Source of the DNA: Pontibacter mucosus | GTDB lineage: Bacteria; Bacteroidota; Bacteroidia; Cytophagales; Hymenobacteraceae | NCBI RefSeq assembly: GCF_003054055.1 | Contig: NZ_QBKI01000004.1 | Location: forward strand, 62,001-126,000 | DNA length: 64,000 nt | Direction: 5' to 3' | Part shown: positions 1-11,700 of the stretch, in pieces | How positions within the stretch are numbered: position 1 is the stretch's first letter | Layout of the letters: each line of letters begins with the position of its first letter | Program-made: the position numbers and the translations under genes | The notes under the pieces: model-generated | Databases searched by the model: none | The model's input: the letters and a program-made list of their open reading frames with translations, nothing else | What the model was told of the DNA's origin: nothing

Positions 1-406
1 TGTTATTATAGGTAATATTAAATGTAAGGGTTTTATTGTCTGTAGATATTGTTGGCCTGAAAATTCTATTAGAATTAATATTTCCACCACTGCTTCTTAG
101 GGAAACAGCGGTACCACTATTAGGATTAAACCTCCAGTTATCTTCTACTTTTAAAACTAAAGTACTGGTATTAAAGTCTCCTCCAATTTCCTCCCTTATT
201 ACCACATCTCCTATCCCAACAAATCCTGGGGTGGCACCATTCTGGGCTTGGTCTACTGTGGCACTTACATTAACAGGTGTAATTGGAGTAATGGCTGCCC
301 ATAAATAGACTGTTGTAATTAAAGCAAACAGGAAAACGCCAGACAAAGCTATGTACCTTTTTGCCTGGGATGCCTGCGCAATCAACTGAGTAAAACGTTG
401 TTTCAT
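1..406 (-). CDS. Partial secreted/membrane-anchored protein, N-terminal 135 residues
   Basis: An open frame starts at the ATG complementary to 404-406 and runs without a stop to the left edge, so the gene is cut by the window. The product begins MKQRFTQLIAQ, followed by a hydrophobic stretch (about residues 18-40, containing LSGVFLFALITTVYLW) that can serve as an uncleaved signal or membrane anchor. The rest is rich in Asn, Thr, Ser, Gly and Val (for example NATVDQAQNG-like and NPNSGTAVSLRSSGGN stretches), which suits an extracellular beta-sandwich protein. I do not recognise the family. The base composition is much more AT-rich than the neighbouring peptidase gene. A competing open frame on the plus strand (36-308) is an antisense shadow. 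The reading frame is clear; the function is unknown. Confidence 0.7.
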   Translation of the reverse strand, partial: MKQRFTQLIAQASQAKRYIALSGVFLFALITTVYLWAAITPITPVNVSATVDQAQNGATPGFVGIGDVVIREEIGGDFNTSTLVLKVEDNWRFNPNSGTAVSLRSSGGNINSNRIFRPTISTDNKTLTFNITYNN

Positions 407-1270
407 AAAATGTGGGAATAAGATTGGGGTTTAAGGCTGTATGCTTTGGCCTTGGTGATGCTTGTGGGTCAGGTGAAACGAAAGCCTGGGGCTTTACAGT
501 AGGGCAAAGTATAGCTAGGCAATAGGTTTATTAGCCGATTTTACCAGCTAAAACCATATTGCAGATAGGCTAAGTCTAGTCAACCTATAGAGTTGGGGAT
601 ATAGAGCGCAGGAAGAAAATGTGATTCAGGCTACCTCGCTTTGGCCAGGCCCTTAAGGGGCACCACGCACATAGTAGGGGGTAGTGGCTATAGGCATATA
701 TTCTATTTCTATAGTTTTTTGTTATTATTCAAAGAGAATATACCCAAGTTACTATAAATTGTTACAGAGGCAACGTAATATTTATTCTTAAAATAGTATA
801 TAATCCTATAGGATTGTACTGCTAAAACTGCCTCATAAACTACTGTTAGTATGCCACATACAGCTTAACACATATACAGGTATGATTTTTTACTATCTAG
901 GACGCATTGAATTGCACTAAAATAATTTCAATTTTATCTTAAATTTCTTCGTGCATCCACCCTAAAACATTCACCTTCTGAAAGAAGAGGCACTGTGAAA
1001 TGTGGGCACAGGTGGTGGAAGTATACTTAGTATGGGTAGAGTTTATCATACTTGGGGTGAAGTATAAATAGGCATCTAATCAACAACTTACACATGTTAG
1101 CGAAGGCAAATGATTAAGTTCTAGCGTTTAGTTTAACGCTTGTACTATTAAACTCGCCCTTAAAGAGTGTTTCTTGCACCAGGCGCCTGTATTTTATACT
1201 TGCAAAAGCCTCAGCAAAACAGGAAATTGCAGGTATAACCAAACATCTAACCTATTCTTCACCTTTATTC
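407..1270. other. AT-rich non-coding gap
   Basis: I see no convincing gene here. The stretch is AT-rich and lies between the divergent starts of the partial secreted protein and the M14 peptidase, so it must hold both promoters, but no clear TAnnTTTG box stands out. A small hairpin AGCGTT-TAGTTT-AACGCT lies at 1123-1140. The AAGTATA/TATACTT motif occurs near 1029-1036, 1060 and 1196. Confidence 0.5.
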
Positions 1271-3859
1271 ATGAAAAACCTACGCATGCTTGCTGTAGCG
1301 GCCATGCTGGGCCTTAGCCCGGCCGTGGTGGCGCAGCAAACCGAGACGCCGCTTTCCTACTACCTGCCAGCCCAGTTCAGCTACAACAGCAGTATCCCCA
1401 CGCCTAAAGACATCCTAGGGTATAATGTGGGTGAGTGGCACGCCAGCCACGACCAACTGGTGATGTTCATGCGCGAGATGGCGAACCTGTCAGACCGTAT
1501 CAGCATCACCGAGTATGGCCGCACGCACGAAAACCGCCCGCTGTATTTGCTCACCGTCACCTCGCCTAAAAACCACCAGAACATTGAGAAAATAAAGGAG
1601 CAGCACCGCCAACTCACCGACCCGGAAAAATCCGGGAGCCTGAACATAAAGGATATGCCGGCGGTGGTATGGATGGGCTATAGCGTGCACGGCAACGAAC
1701 CCAGCGGCAGCAACGCCTCCCTGCTGGCCGTGTACCACCTGGCAGCCGCGCAGGGTCCGGAGATAGAGAAACTACTGGATGAAACCATCATCCTCATTGA
1801 CCCCTCCATTAACCCCGATGGCATGAACCGCTTTGCCAGCTGGGTGAACTCGCACCGCAGCAAGAACCTGGTCACCGACCCCAATAGCGCCGAGTTTAGC
1901 GAGGCCTGGCCCCGTGGCCGCACCAACCACTACTGGTTCGACCTGAACCGCGACTGGCTGCCGCTGCAGCACCCGGAGTCGAAGGGCAGGCTGGCCAAGT
2001 TCCACGAGTGGAAGCCGAACGTACTGACCGACCACCACGAGATGGGCACCAACTCCACGTTCTTCTTCCAGCCCGGCATCCCGAGCCGTAACAACCCGCT
2101 CACCCCGGAGAGCAACTATAAGCTCACGCAGAAAATCGGCACTTACCACGCCAAGGCACTCGATAAGATTGGCTCCTTTTATTATACCGAGGAGAGCTTC
2201 GACGACTTCTACTTTGGCAAGGGCTCCACGTACCCGGACATCAACGGAGCCGTGGGTATACTTTTCGAACAGGCCAGCTCCCGCGGCCATGCGCAGGAAA
2301 GCGTGAACGGCGTGCTGACCTTCCCCTTCACCATCCGCAACCAGTTTACCACCACCCTCTCTACCTTAGAGGCGGCGCAGGCTATGCGCGAGGAGCTGCT
2401 GGCGCACCAGCGCGATTTTTATAAGGATGCCCTGAACGAGGCGAAAAAGGCCGGCACAAAGGCCTATGTTTTCGGCTCGGAGAAAGACAAGGCCCGCGCT
2501 TACCACCTGGCTGAAATTATCCGACAGCACCAGATTGCCGTGTACCGCCCGAAGGAGAGTTTTACAGTGGATAAGGTGACCTACACGCCGGAGAATGCTT
2601 ACATTATCCCGACAGACCAGCCGCAGTACAAGCTGATTGAGGCGATGTTTGAGAAGCGCACCACGTTTAAGGATAGCCTTTTCTACGACATCTCCGCCTG
2701 GACATTCCCGCTGGCCTTCGACCTGGAGCATGCGGCACTCTCTTCCCGCAACTTTAAGAAGAGCCAACTGGGCCAGAAAGTAGAGGAACTAAGCCTACCG
2801 GCAGGCGAAGTACTAGGCGGCAAAAGCGATTATGCCTATGCTTTTGAATGGCACGGCTACTACGCTCCCCGCGCCCTGAACCAGCTCATGGACCGCGGCA
2901 TCAGCACCCGCGTAGCCACTGATAAATTCACCGGCGCCGATGGCAAGCAGTTCGACTACGGCACCATCCTGATACCCGTGTCAGGACAAAGTATAAACGC
3001 TGACCAACTGCACCAGGTACTGCAGGAGGTAGCGCAGCAAAACGCCCTGCAGGTATACGCTATGGGAACTGGCTTTACCCCGCAAGGTATAAAGCTGGGC
3101 AGCCCTATGGTCCGCAGCCTGGAGCAGCCCCGCATCATGATGCTGGTAGGCGATGGCGTGAACAGCTACGATGCCGGGGAGGCCTGGCACCTGATGGACG
3201 ACCGCTTCGGCATGCGCCCGGTGCTGGTGAAGACCACCGATTTCAACCGTTCAGACCTGAGCAAGTATAATGTGCTGGTGATGGCTGAGGGCTCCTATAA
3301 CAACATCTCCAAAGACAAACTGCGCACCTGGGTGCAGCAGGGAGGCACGGTAGTAGGCATGGGCGGCGCAGCCAAATGGCTCTCGGACAATGGCATCGGC
3401 AACATCACCTTCAAGAAAGTTGAGCCGGATACAAGCTCACAGAGAGCGTACGCTGACCTGGAAAACGCCGAAGGCGCGCACGTGATTGGCGGAGCTATTT
3501 TTGAAACGAAGCTGGACCTGACGCACCCGCTGGCTTATGGCTACACCGATGCAAAGCTGCCTATTTTCCGCAGTAACACCCTGTTTATGGAGCGCTCCAA
3601 GAGCCCGTACGCCAACCCGGTGATGTATACTTCGGAGCCGCTTATGGCCGGCTACATCTCCAAGCCGAACCTGCAACGGGTGAAAAACACGGCAGCCGTA
3701 GACGTAACAGCTTTAGGCGCCGGCAAGGTCATCGCGATGCCGGACAACCCGAACTTCCGGGCCTTCTGGTACGGCACTAACAAACTGTTCTTAAACAGCA
3801 TTTTCTTCGGCCAGATTATCAGCGGCAACTCCGCCCGCGCCGAGGAAGCGGCTCATTAA
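1271..3859 (+). CDS. Secreted M14-family zinc carboxypeptidase with C-terminal amidotransferase-like domain
   Basis: An exported metallopeptidase of 862 residues. A signal peptide (about 1-21, ending VVAQQ) is followed by an M14 carboxypeptidase-like domain. Visible zinc and catalytic elements are H140 and E143 in VHGNEPSG, the DHHEMG segment at 254-259 supplying the second His, the substrate-binding NRDW at 226-229, and E333 in LFEQASSRG as the likely catalytic Glu. About residues 620-800 look like a class I glutamine-amidotransferase-like fold (IMMLVGDG, LVMAEGSY), a tail seen in large Bacteroidota M14 proteins. It probably trims peptides in the periplasm or outside the cell. It stands alone and is followed by a strong terminator. 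Family call is firm; substrate is not known. Confidence 0.9.
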   Translation: MKNLRMLAVAAMLGLSPAVVAQQTETPLSYYLPAQFSYNSSIPTPKDILGYNVGEWHASHDQLVMFMREMANLSDRISITEYGRTHENRPLYLLTVTSPKNHQNIEKIKEQHRQLTDPEKSGSLNIKDMPAVVWMGYSVHGNEPSGSNASLLAVYHLAAAQGPEIEKLLDETIILIDPSINPDGMNRFASWVNSHRSKNLVTDPNSAEFSEAWPRGRTNHYWFDLNRDWLPLQHPESKGRLAKFHEWKPNVLTDHHEMGTNSTFFFQPGIPSRNNPLTPESNYKLTQKIGTYHAKALDKIGSFYYTEESFDDFYFGKGSTYPDINGAVGILFEQASSRGHAQESVNGVLTFPFTIRNQFTTTLSTLEAAQAMREELLAHQRDFYKDALNEAKKAGTKAYVFGSEKDKARAYHLAEIIRQHQIAVYRPKESFTVDKVTYTPENAYIIPTDQPQYKLIEAMFEKRTTFKDSLFYDISAWTFPLAFDLEHAALSSRNFKKSQLGQKVEELSLPAGEVLGGKSDYAYAFEWHGYYAPRALNQLMDRGISTRVATDKFTGADGKQFDYGTILIPVSGQSINADQLHQVLQEVAQQNALQVYAMGTGFTPQGIKLGSPMVRSLEQPRIMMLVGDGVNSYDAGEAWHLMDDRFGMRPVLVKTTDFNRSDLSKYNVLVMAEGSYNNISKDKLRTWVQQGGTVVGMGGAAKWLSDNGIGNITFKKVEPDTSSQRAYADLENAEGAHVIGGAIFETKLDLTHPLAYGYTDAKLPIFRSNTLFMERSKSPYANPVMYTSEPLMAGYISKPNLQRVKNTAAVDVTALGAGKVIAMPDNPNFRAFWYGTNKLFLNSIFFGQIISGNSARAEEAAH

Positions 3860-3876
3860 GAGAGTATAGCAATTGC

Positions 3877-3916
3877 AAAACTCCCCCTCTTCTTGGTTTA
3901 GAAGAGGGGGAGTTTT
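3877..3916 (+). terminator. Intrinsic terminator after the M14 peptidase
   Basis: A perfect 17-nt inverted repeat (arms 3877-3893 and 3900-3916, core CTCCCCCTCTTCT) with a 6-nt loop runs into a T tract, 17 bases after the stop codon. Confidence 0.9.
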
Positions 3917-3949
3917 TGTTTTGAGGGTTTTTGTATAGCTGAACCTGTA

Positions 3950-4570
3950 CCCTTCCTTGGTCAGTCTTCTGATGTTCCGGGTCCAACCACCCCTGCCCCT
4001 CCTTGTCTAAGGAGGGGAGTTCTGTAATTACTTTGGCTGAAGTATAAATTCCATAGCCTCAGTTCTTGCGCGGACAGGTCGCGACCTGTCCCTACAACGT
4101 ATAAACCCACCCCAGCCCCTCCCGATAGGGGAATCTCTGCATACGATTACATCCCCCTACCCCCTTCAAAGGGGAACTTTGGCTGAAGCTCCGTCAGCCA
4201 CTGCTATTGAGATTATCCCAGCCTTTGGGTTGAGCGCCTTCTAGATTTCCGGTGCCGCAGGCAGCCCGAGGCACGAGGGCAGGAAATGTAGACAGCGCGA
4301 TGCCCGAAGGCGAGGCCTCCCGGCCTGGGAGGGCAGAAAGCTAGAGATGAAACGAGACGTTTGTGGGAACTAGAGGAAGAAAGGAAGCTAGTAAGGTTAG
4401 CTTGCCTCCAGTTGCGAAAAGCGGTGGTTCAAGGAAAGTATAAGTCGAAGTATGATAGGCACGAGCTACAAGCTCGCGCCAGCAAAAGTATAAATCAGCA
4501 AGTATAAAAGTATAGCTGCAAGTATATCAGCACTGTCGAAGTATAAAGTATGGCTTTTCAAGCCAGTTGG
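3950..4570. repeat. Dispersed intergenic repeat, copy A
   Basis: This gene-free stretch is a mosaic that reappears, in the same order, at 17625-18350 and in part at 24500-24640. Recognisable blocks are CCACCCCTGCCCCTCC followed by AAGGAGGGGAG (3988-4019), the perfect 20-bp palindrome GGACAGGTCGCGACCTGTCC (4072-4091), a long hairpin (4221-4312), and a tail with GAGATGAAACGA, GAAGCTAG and GGCTTTTCAAGCCAG. No open frame in it has coding character. It does not carry a transposase. Confidence 0.75.
4221..4312. repeat. Conserved long hairpin in dispersed repeat, copy A
   Basis: Left arm 4221-4250 (GCCTTTGGGT, GAGCGCCTTCTAGATTTCC) pairs with right arm 4282-4312 (GGAAATGTAGAC, GCGCGATGCCCGAAGGC), with a G-G mismatch kept in both copies and a GC-rich apical loop. 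Compared with the copy at 17953-18085, C4241-G4291 has become G17995-C18044, a compensatory exchange. The structure may act as RNA or as a DNA cruciform; neither is shown. Confidence 0.6.
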
Positions 4571-4776
4571 GTTGCAAACCCAACACCATAGGTAGGCACG
4601 GGTTGCAAACCCGCGCCAGCAACGGGGTTCCTGGACCAGCAGAAAGTATAAAGCATACCCATACTTTATACTTTGATACAGCGCCAGACAAGTATAAAAC
4701 CGCTAAAACAAGTATGGCCAGCGCGAATGCACTGGCCATACTTGTTTATACTTCAAAGCTGCAGTTTATACTTTGA
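4436..4776. repeat. Dense cluster of AAGTATA/TATACTT motifs
   Basis: I count eleven copies of the 7-mer AAGTATA or its complement in this 341-bp stretch, eight of them extending to the full 9-mer AAGTATAAA/TTTATACTT. Between them lie small palindromes such as GTTGGGTTGCAAACCCAAC and CGGGTTGCAAACCCG. It is the densest motif cluster in the window and contains no gene. Confidence 0.8.
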
Positions 4777-4784
4777 AATCACTA

Positions 4785-5732
4785 TTACGGCAGTCTAAAC
4801 CCAAGCACAATTTCGTGCGAGCCGGCGCTGTGGTGGCGCATCGGCGACACAGTGATGTCGTAGGTATAACTCAGGCGGTACTGCTCTTTAAACTGCACGC
4901 CAACCAAACCTACCACAGCATCCTGGGTACGGTAAGAAATGCCCGCCCACACCATGTCGTCGTAAACGGTTTTGCGGCGTTTGGTGAAGTGGTACTCGCC
5001 GCGCACGTTAATGTCGGCCTGGATGGGGGCAGGGTTCACGTACTTGACCAGCACCGAGGGGGTCACGGTGATGTTTTTGTTTACATCAAAATGGTATCCA
5101 CCCGACACAAACAGGTGGCGCGACAGGCGGGCCGGATCCTCAATCTCCTTGTTCTTGTTAATCCTGTTGCCCAGCACCTGAAACAGCGAGGCCCCTACAA
5201 AGAACTCCTCCGAGTGCAGGTATGTGCCCACACTCAGGTCAGGCATAAAGGCGTTTATACTTCCCTGCCGCGTTACCGGGTCGCGCTCGTTGGAACCGTC
5301 TGCCAGGTGTATCTTGCCCTCGTCAAACTTATACTGCTGCAAACCGCCAAACACCCCCGAAGAAAGATAGAGGTTCTGGTTGAGGGGCACGTGGTAAGCG
5401 TAAGAAAGCAAGACGCCGGTCTGGGAAATCGGGCCGGTCTGGTCTTTGTAAATGTAACCACCCGCCCCGTGGTAGGGCCGTGCCCTGCGGCTTCGGAGCG
5501 TTTGCTTGAACAAAGCGGTTTCGGCACTCAGGTAAAAGGTTTTGGGCGCTCCGTCAAAGCCCGTCCACTGGTTGCGGTAGCCGGCTTTTATGTTCCAGTC
5601 CTTCTCCACCCCGGCTACCGCCGGGTTCAGGAGAAAGTAGTTGGTCATGTACTGGCTATACAGCGCCTTCTGCTGTGCCACAGCTACCGAACCAACGAGC
5701 AGAAAGCAAAATATAAGGATGTAATTTTTCAT
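4785..5732 (-). CDS. PorP/SprF-family T9SS outer-membrane protein
   Basis: A 315-residue PorP/SprF-type protein. It has a signal peptide (about 1-19, ending AVAQQ) followed by the family hallmark YSQYMTNYFLLNPAVAGVE and a predicted outer-membrane beta-barrel rich in alternating aromatic strands (GYRNQWTGFDGAPKTFYLS). Members pair with type IX-secreted adhesins that carry a type B C-terminal sorting domain and are needed for their surface display. Its start lies 26 bp downstream of the stop of the giant adhesin on the same strand, so the two form an adhesin-partner operon. A similar pair sits at 31201-34303. The large plus-strand frame over this gene is an antisense artefact. Confidence 0.92.
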   Translation of the reverse strand: MKNYILIFCFLLVGSVAVAQQKALYSQYMTNYFLLNPAVAGVEKDWNIKAGYRNQWTGFDGAPKTFYLSAETALFKQTLRSRRARPYHGAGGYIYKDQTGPISQTGVLLSYAYHVPLNQNLYLSSGVFGGLQQYKFDEGKIHLADGSNERDPVTRQGSINAFMPDLSVGTYLHSEEFFVGASLFQVLGNRINKNKEIEDPARLSRHLFVSGGYHFDVNKNITVTPSVLVKYVNPAPIQADINVRGEYHFTKRRKTVYDDMVWAGISYRTQDAVVGLVGVQFKEQYRLSYTYDITVSPMRHHSAGSHEIVLGFRLP

Positions 5733-5758
5733 AACACGTCTTGTTTGGTATTGGGCAG

Positions 5759-8700
5759 TTAGCGCATAATGGTCACTGATGTTTTAATAGGAGCCGTGCC
5801 GTCGCCGAACTCGATGATGGTGTAGTAAGTACCATCCGGCAGTCGCTTGCCTTTGTAGGTGCCGTCCCATGGCTTTTTATATCCTTTGGACGAGAACACC
5901 TCGCTGCCCCAGCGGTTGTAGACCGTTACCTGGCAGTTCGGGTACAGGTTTGGCAGGTTCTTCAGTACCCATGTATCGTTCATTCCGTCGCCGTTTGGCG
6001 TAAAGCCGTTCGGGATGTCGATATCACCTAAGCCCTCAATCACGAAGGTTGCCGTAGTCATACAGCCCCTGCTGTCTTTCACGGTCAGGGTATACTCGCG
6101 GGCGCTCAGGTTGGTAAACACCGAGTCGGACGTGAAGCTGCCGCCATCCAGCGAGTAGGTATAAGGTCCTACCCCACCGGTAATCAAGGTCACGGCCGCG
6201 CTGCCTGTTTTCTCGAAGCCCACCGCTTTGGTAAGCGGCGTTACCTCTGCCACCAGATCTTCTGCCTCCTTCACTTCCACCATACCCACGTTAATGGTGC
6301 AGGACTCGGAGAATTTGGTAACGAGCTGATAGCTGCCTTTGGCCAGGTCCTTGAACACCGGGTTCTTCTGGAACGTCTTGCCGCCATCGATACTATATTG
6401 GGTCTGCGCATTGGCACCTGTTGTCGCGAAAGCAATCTCGCCGGTGTTGCCGCCCGAGCAGGCCAGGTGGTGCACGTAGTCCAGCTTGCTGCTCACGCCT
6501 TCTTCCACCTGCACTTCTATACTATAGGTACAGCCCGCCGCGTCTTTCACAGTTAAGGTATAAGCACCTGGCGCTACATCGGTTAGTGTGGCAGCAGCCG
6601 TGAAGGTGGCGCCATCCAACGAATAAGTATAAGGAGCCGTGCCGCCCATAACCTCGTCGATGGAAATGCTTCCGGCAGGCTGCTCGCAGGTTGGGGAAGT
6701 TACCGTGGCCCTTAGGTTCGTGATAGGCGGTGTGTTGCGGATGGTCAGCAGCTCAATGCTCACGCAGCCGGCCGCATCCTTCACCGTTACGGGATACTCT
6801 CCTTCGGTCAGGCCGGTAAACTCCGGTGCGTTCTGAAAAGTGGTGCCATCTATACTATAGGTATAAGGACTCACGCCCCCGCTCACGTTGCTGATGACGA
6901 TGCGACCGTTGGCAGCGCCACAGCTGGCGTCGGTGCCGGTTGCCACGAAGGTTGGGGCTCCGCTGTTGCTCACCTCTTTGTTTACCTCCAGCACGCAACC
7001 TTCCGCATCCTTAATGGTGATGGTATACACGCCCACGGCCAGGTTGCCAAAAGTAGCCGAAGCCTGGAAGGTCTTGCCGTCTATACTATAGGCCAGCGGC
7101 TTAGTGCCCTCTTTCACGGAAGTAACCGTGATGGTGCCGTTCGCCTCGCCGCAGGTGGCATTTGTAGAAGCAAGCTCAGCCTCTTTCGGACCCTTGATGC
7201 CCACTGTTACTTTCACCGTAGTGCTGCAGCCGTTGGCATCCTTCGCGTATACCTCATACTCCCCTGCCGCCAGCGAACCGAAGTTGCCAGCCGCCTGGTA
7301 GGTTTTACCATCCAGCGAGTAGGTATAAGGAGCTTTGCCGCCCGTTACGCCGCTTACTGTAATGGTACCGTTGTTGGCCGTGCAGGCCGTTGGCGTGGTA
7401 GAGGCCGCGATATCAGAAGGACCAGCGATGTCACTAACCACCACTTTCTTCTCCAGGATACAGCCGTTGGCGTCTTTCACCCGGATGGTGTACTCGCCGG
7501 CTGCCACGTTGGCAAAAGTAGTGGTCGTCTGGAAGCTGCCGTTATTCAGGGCGTAGGTATAAGGCGCCGTGCCACCCGTTACCTTGCTTACGGTGATAGA
7601 GCCGTTGGCCGCACCGCAGGTAGTAGCTACGGTTGCCAGCTCATACTTTTCCGGACCGCTGATATTGCCCACCTCAGCCGTTCTGATGAAGGTACAGCCG
7701 TTGGCATCTTTAATGGTGATGGTATGCGAGCCAGCAGCCAGTCCGGTCAGCCTGGCATTTGTCTGGAAAGTTTTCCCATCCGCGCTGTAAGTATAAGGAG
7801 CCGTGCCGCCCGTTACGTTGTTTACCGTTACCTCCCCGTTGCTGCTGCCACAGGTAGAGGCTTTGGTCGTGAAGGAAAATCCTTCCGGACCGGTGATGTT
7901 AGACACCGTGATTGGCTTAACAAACAAACAGCCTTTGGCATCCTTCACGGTTACCAGGTACTCGCCGGCAGCCACACCCGTAAAGGTAGCTCCCTCCTGG
8001 AAAGTAGCGCCATCTATGCTATAAGCATACGGCTTGGTACCACCGGTTACGCCTGTAATACTTATCTGGCCGTTGCTGTTGCCGCAGGTTGTGTTCACAG
8101 CCGTGGCCACCAGGTCAGACGGGCCGTCTACGTTGCCGACCATTACCTGGCCAGCATAAGTACACTGGTTGGCGTCTTTTACGGTGATGGTGTAAGCTCC
8201 TGCAGCAAGCGCCGTAAAGCTGGCCGCAGCCTGGAAGTTGCCTCCGTTGATACTATAGGTGTAAGGTCCTACCCCGCCATCCACAGCCGTGATGGTGATG
8301 CGACCGTTCGCGCCGCCGCAGCTGGCCGACACAGTTGTGCTGGCAAAGCTGGCCGGGCCATCCTTGCTCACCTTTACTTTGTCGGAGAACTCGCAGCCGT
8401 TGGCATCTCTTACCGTGATAGTATACTCTCCTGAAGCCAGCCCTGAGAAGGTAGCCGTGCTCTGGAAGTTTTTGCCGTCAATCGAGTAAGTATAGGCTGA
8501 AATACCACCGGTCACGCGGGTTACCGTAATGCTGCCGTCGTTGTCGGCGCAGCTGGCAGCCTTGGTAGTAGCCGCGATAGCGCTTGGTCCGGCCAGGTTG
8601 GTTACTTCCACCGCCTTGGTAAACGTACAGCCCTTGGCGTCTTTTACCGTGATGGTGTGGGTACCGGCAGCCAGATTAGCAAAGGTAGCCGAAGCCTGGA

Positions 8701-11700
8701 AGGTGGTGCCATCTATACTATAAGTATAGGAGCCCGTACCGCCGCTCACGCTGCTTATACTTACCTCGCCGTTGCTGGCACCGCAGGTAGAGGCTTTGGC
8801 CGTGGCTACAAAATCCGAAGGTCCGCCGATGTTATCTACTTTTATACTTGCAGAGAACCTACAGCCCTTGGCATCCTCTACGGTTATGGTATACGCGCCG
8901 GCCAGCACGCCCTCGAACGAAAGCCCGTTCTGGAAGTTCACGCCATCCCTGCTATACTTGTAAGGAGCCGTGCCGCCGGTAACTTTGCCAACCGTGATGC
9001 TGCCGTTGCTATCGCCGCAGGTAGAGGCAGTGCTGGCCAGCTCCATCCCGGATGGACCCGCCACATCCTCCACCACGACCTTCATTGTGATGATACAGCC
9101 GTTAGCGTCTTTCACCGTAATGGTATGCTCGCCAGCTAACAGGCCCGTGAGCGTAGTAGCTTCCTGGAAGTTAGTGCCGTCTGCGCTGTAGGCATAAGGC
9201 GCGGTTCCGCCCGTTACCGCATCCACTTTTATACTTCCGTTCGCGCGACCGCAGCTCGAGGCTGAGGCCGTGGCGGTGAAAGCAGATGGACCCGGGATGT
9301 TTTCCAGCGTAATGGCCTGCGTGAAGGTACAGCCATTGGCGTCTTTCACCGTTACCTCATACTTGCCCGCAGCCAGGGAGCCGAAGCTGGTGCTGCTCTG
9401 GAAGGCTGCGTTGTTCAGGCTGAAGGTATAAGGCGCCGTTCCGCCCGTTACACCGCTCACACTGATAGAAGCATTCGAACTACCGCAGGTAGAGGCTTTT
9501 CCGGTTAAAGCGATGGCCGATGGTCCGGCGATGTCTTCTACTTTTACCTCTTTTCGGAAAGTACAGCCTTTGGCATCCCGTACGGTGATGTTGTAGGTGC
9601 CTGCCGCCAGGTTGGCAAAAGTAGCCGAAGTCTGGAAGCTGCCACTATTTATACTATACATGTAAGGAGCGGTACCACCCGTAACTGTGCCTACTTTTAT
9701 GCTGGCATTGTTCGCGCCGCAGGTCGAAGCTACGGTGGTGCTGGCAAAATCAGTCGGTACGTTCTGGTTTACTTTTATACTTGTGGTAACTGTACAGCCG
9801 TTGGCATCTTTCACTGTTACCGTGTAGTCTCCGGAAGCCAGGCCGGTGAAGGAAGTGGATGCCTGGAAGTTTTTGCCGTCGATGGAGTACGTATAGCCGG
9901 ATGTTCCGCCTGTTACCTGGCCCACTGCAATGCTACCGTCGTTGTTCTGGCAGCTGGCCGGTTGGGAAGCGGCCGCTACTGCCGAAGGCCCGGCAATGTC
10001 GGCAACGCTAAAGGTTCTGGCGAACGTACAGCCGTTTCTATCCTTCACCGTGAGGATGTGCTCGCCGGCCAGCAGGTTCTCAAACACCAGCCCCGCCTGA
10101 AAGTTCACGCCATCTATACTATAGGTATAAGGTGCTACACCGCCCGTCGCTGCTGTCACCGTCAGCTTGCCGTTGGCCGCACCGCAGGTAGAGGAAGTAG
10201 CGCTGGCCAGCAAGCCTGTCGGGCCACCTGTATTCTCCACCACAATCTTTTTGGAGAGCGTACAGCCGTTTTGGTCTTTTACCGTTACGGTATACTCACC
10301 GGCTGCCACTCCGGCAAAGGTGGTTCCCTGCTGGAAGGTTTTGCCGTCGATGGAGAACGTATAGGAAGCCGTGCCACCGGTTACCCCGCTCACCTCGATT
10401 TTACCGTTGCTCTCCCCGCAGGTAGAAGCGGTGGAGGTCAGCAGCAGCTCGCTTGGGCCAGGAATGTTGGTTACGTCAATCGTACGGGCCAGCGTACAGC
10501 CGTTCTTGTCTTTTACCGTGATGGTATACTCGCCGGCTGCAAGGGTAGCGAAGGTTGCCGAAGTTTGGAAGTTCTTTCCGTCGATGCTGTAAGTATAGCC
10601 GGACGTTCCGCCCACTACGTTGCTAACGGTAATGCTCGCATTGCTCGCGCCGCAGGTAGAGGCTTTTGCAACCAGCGTCATATCGCTTGGACCAGCCACA
10701 TCCTCCACTATCACCGTGCGTGTGCCCATACAACCCTTCGCATCTTGTACCGCAATGGTGTAGGTGCCAGCCAGCAGGTTGCCGAAGGTGGTTGAAGCCT
10801 GGAACGGAGCCCCGTTTATACTATAAGTATAACCACCCGCGCCGCCGGATACATTGCTCACCACGATGCTGCCATTGCTATCGCCGCAGGTGGTAGCTTT
10901 AGCCGTGGCCGTAAAAGTTGGTCCTTCCAGGTTGGCTACGCCTACCTCACTCGTAAACGTACAGCCGTTGGCATCTTGCACTGTGATCTGGTAAGTCCCG
11001 GCCACCAATGCGGTGAAAGTGGCTGACGTCTGGAACGGCCCTCCGTTTATACTATACTTGTAAGGCCCTGTGCCACCGGTTACCGCACCAACCGTAATCT
11101 GCCCATCCGCACGACCGCAGGTAGCGGCAACCGTAGTGCTGGCAAAAGCGGTCGGCACATTGGCTCCCACTTCCACCGACGCCGTAACGGTACAGCCGTT
11201 TTTGTCTTTCGCAGTTAACGTATAGGTACCGGCCGCCAGTCCCGTGAATGTAGTGGAGCTTTGGAAAGTGGTGCCGTTGATGGAGTAGGTATAATCCGCT
11301 GTGCCGCCCGTTACGCGACCTACCGTGATGCTACCGTCGTTGTTCTGGCAGCTGGCCGGTTGCGACGTGGCCGCCACCGCCGTTGGTCCGGCAACATCGG
11401 TCACCGTAACCGAAGCAGACACCACGCATTTGTTTTCGTCCATGGCATACACCGTGTGCGTGCCGGCCACAAAGCCAGTCAAGGTAGCGGATGTCTGGTA
11501 GTTCACCCCATCCTTGCTATACTTGTAAGCCCCTGTTCCGCCGGTTACGCCTGTTATGGTCACCTCCCCATCCGCTCTACCACAAGTGGATGCCTTGGCA
11601 CTTGCCGTAAGGGCTGAAGGACCAGCCACGTTGGTTAAGGTGATTTTCTTGGAGATAACGCAGTTGTTGCGATCCTTTACCGTGATGGTATACTCGCGGG

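Noticed and set aside
4436-4776. Tight motif cluster as a CRISPR array or replication origin
   Set aside because: Repeat units are only 7-9 bp with irregular spacing and no cas or dnaA gene; the motif is also inside many genes.
4773-5762. 329-codon plus-strand frame over the PorP/SprF gene
   Set aside because: It is antisense to a gene with a clear family, and its protein is rich in His, Val and Arg with no recognisable domain.
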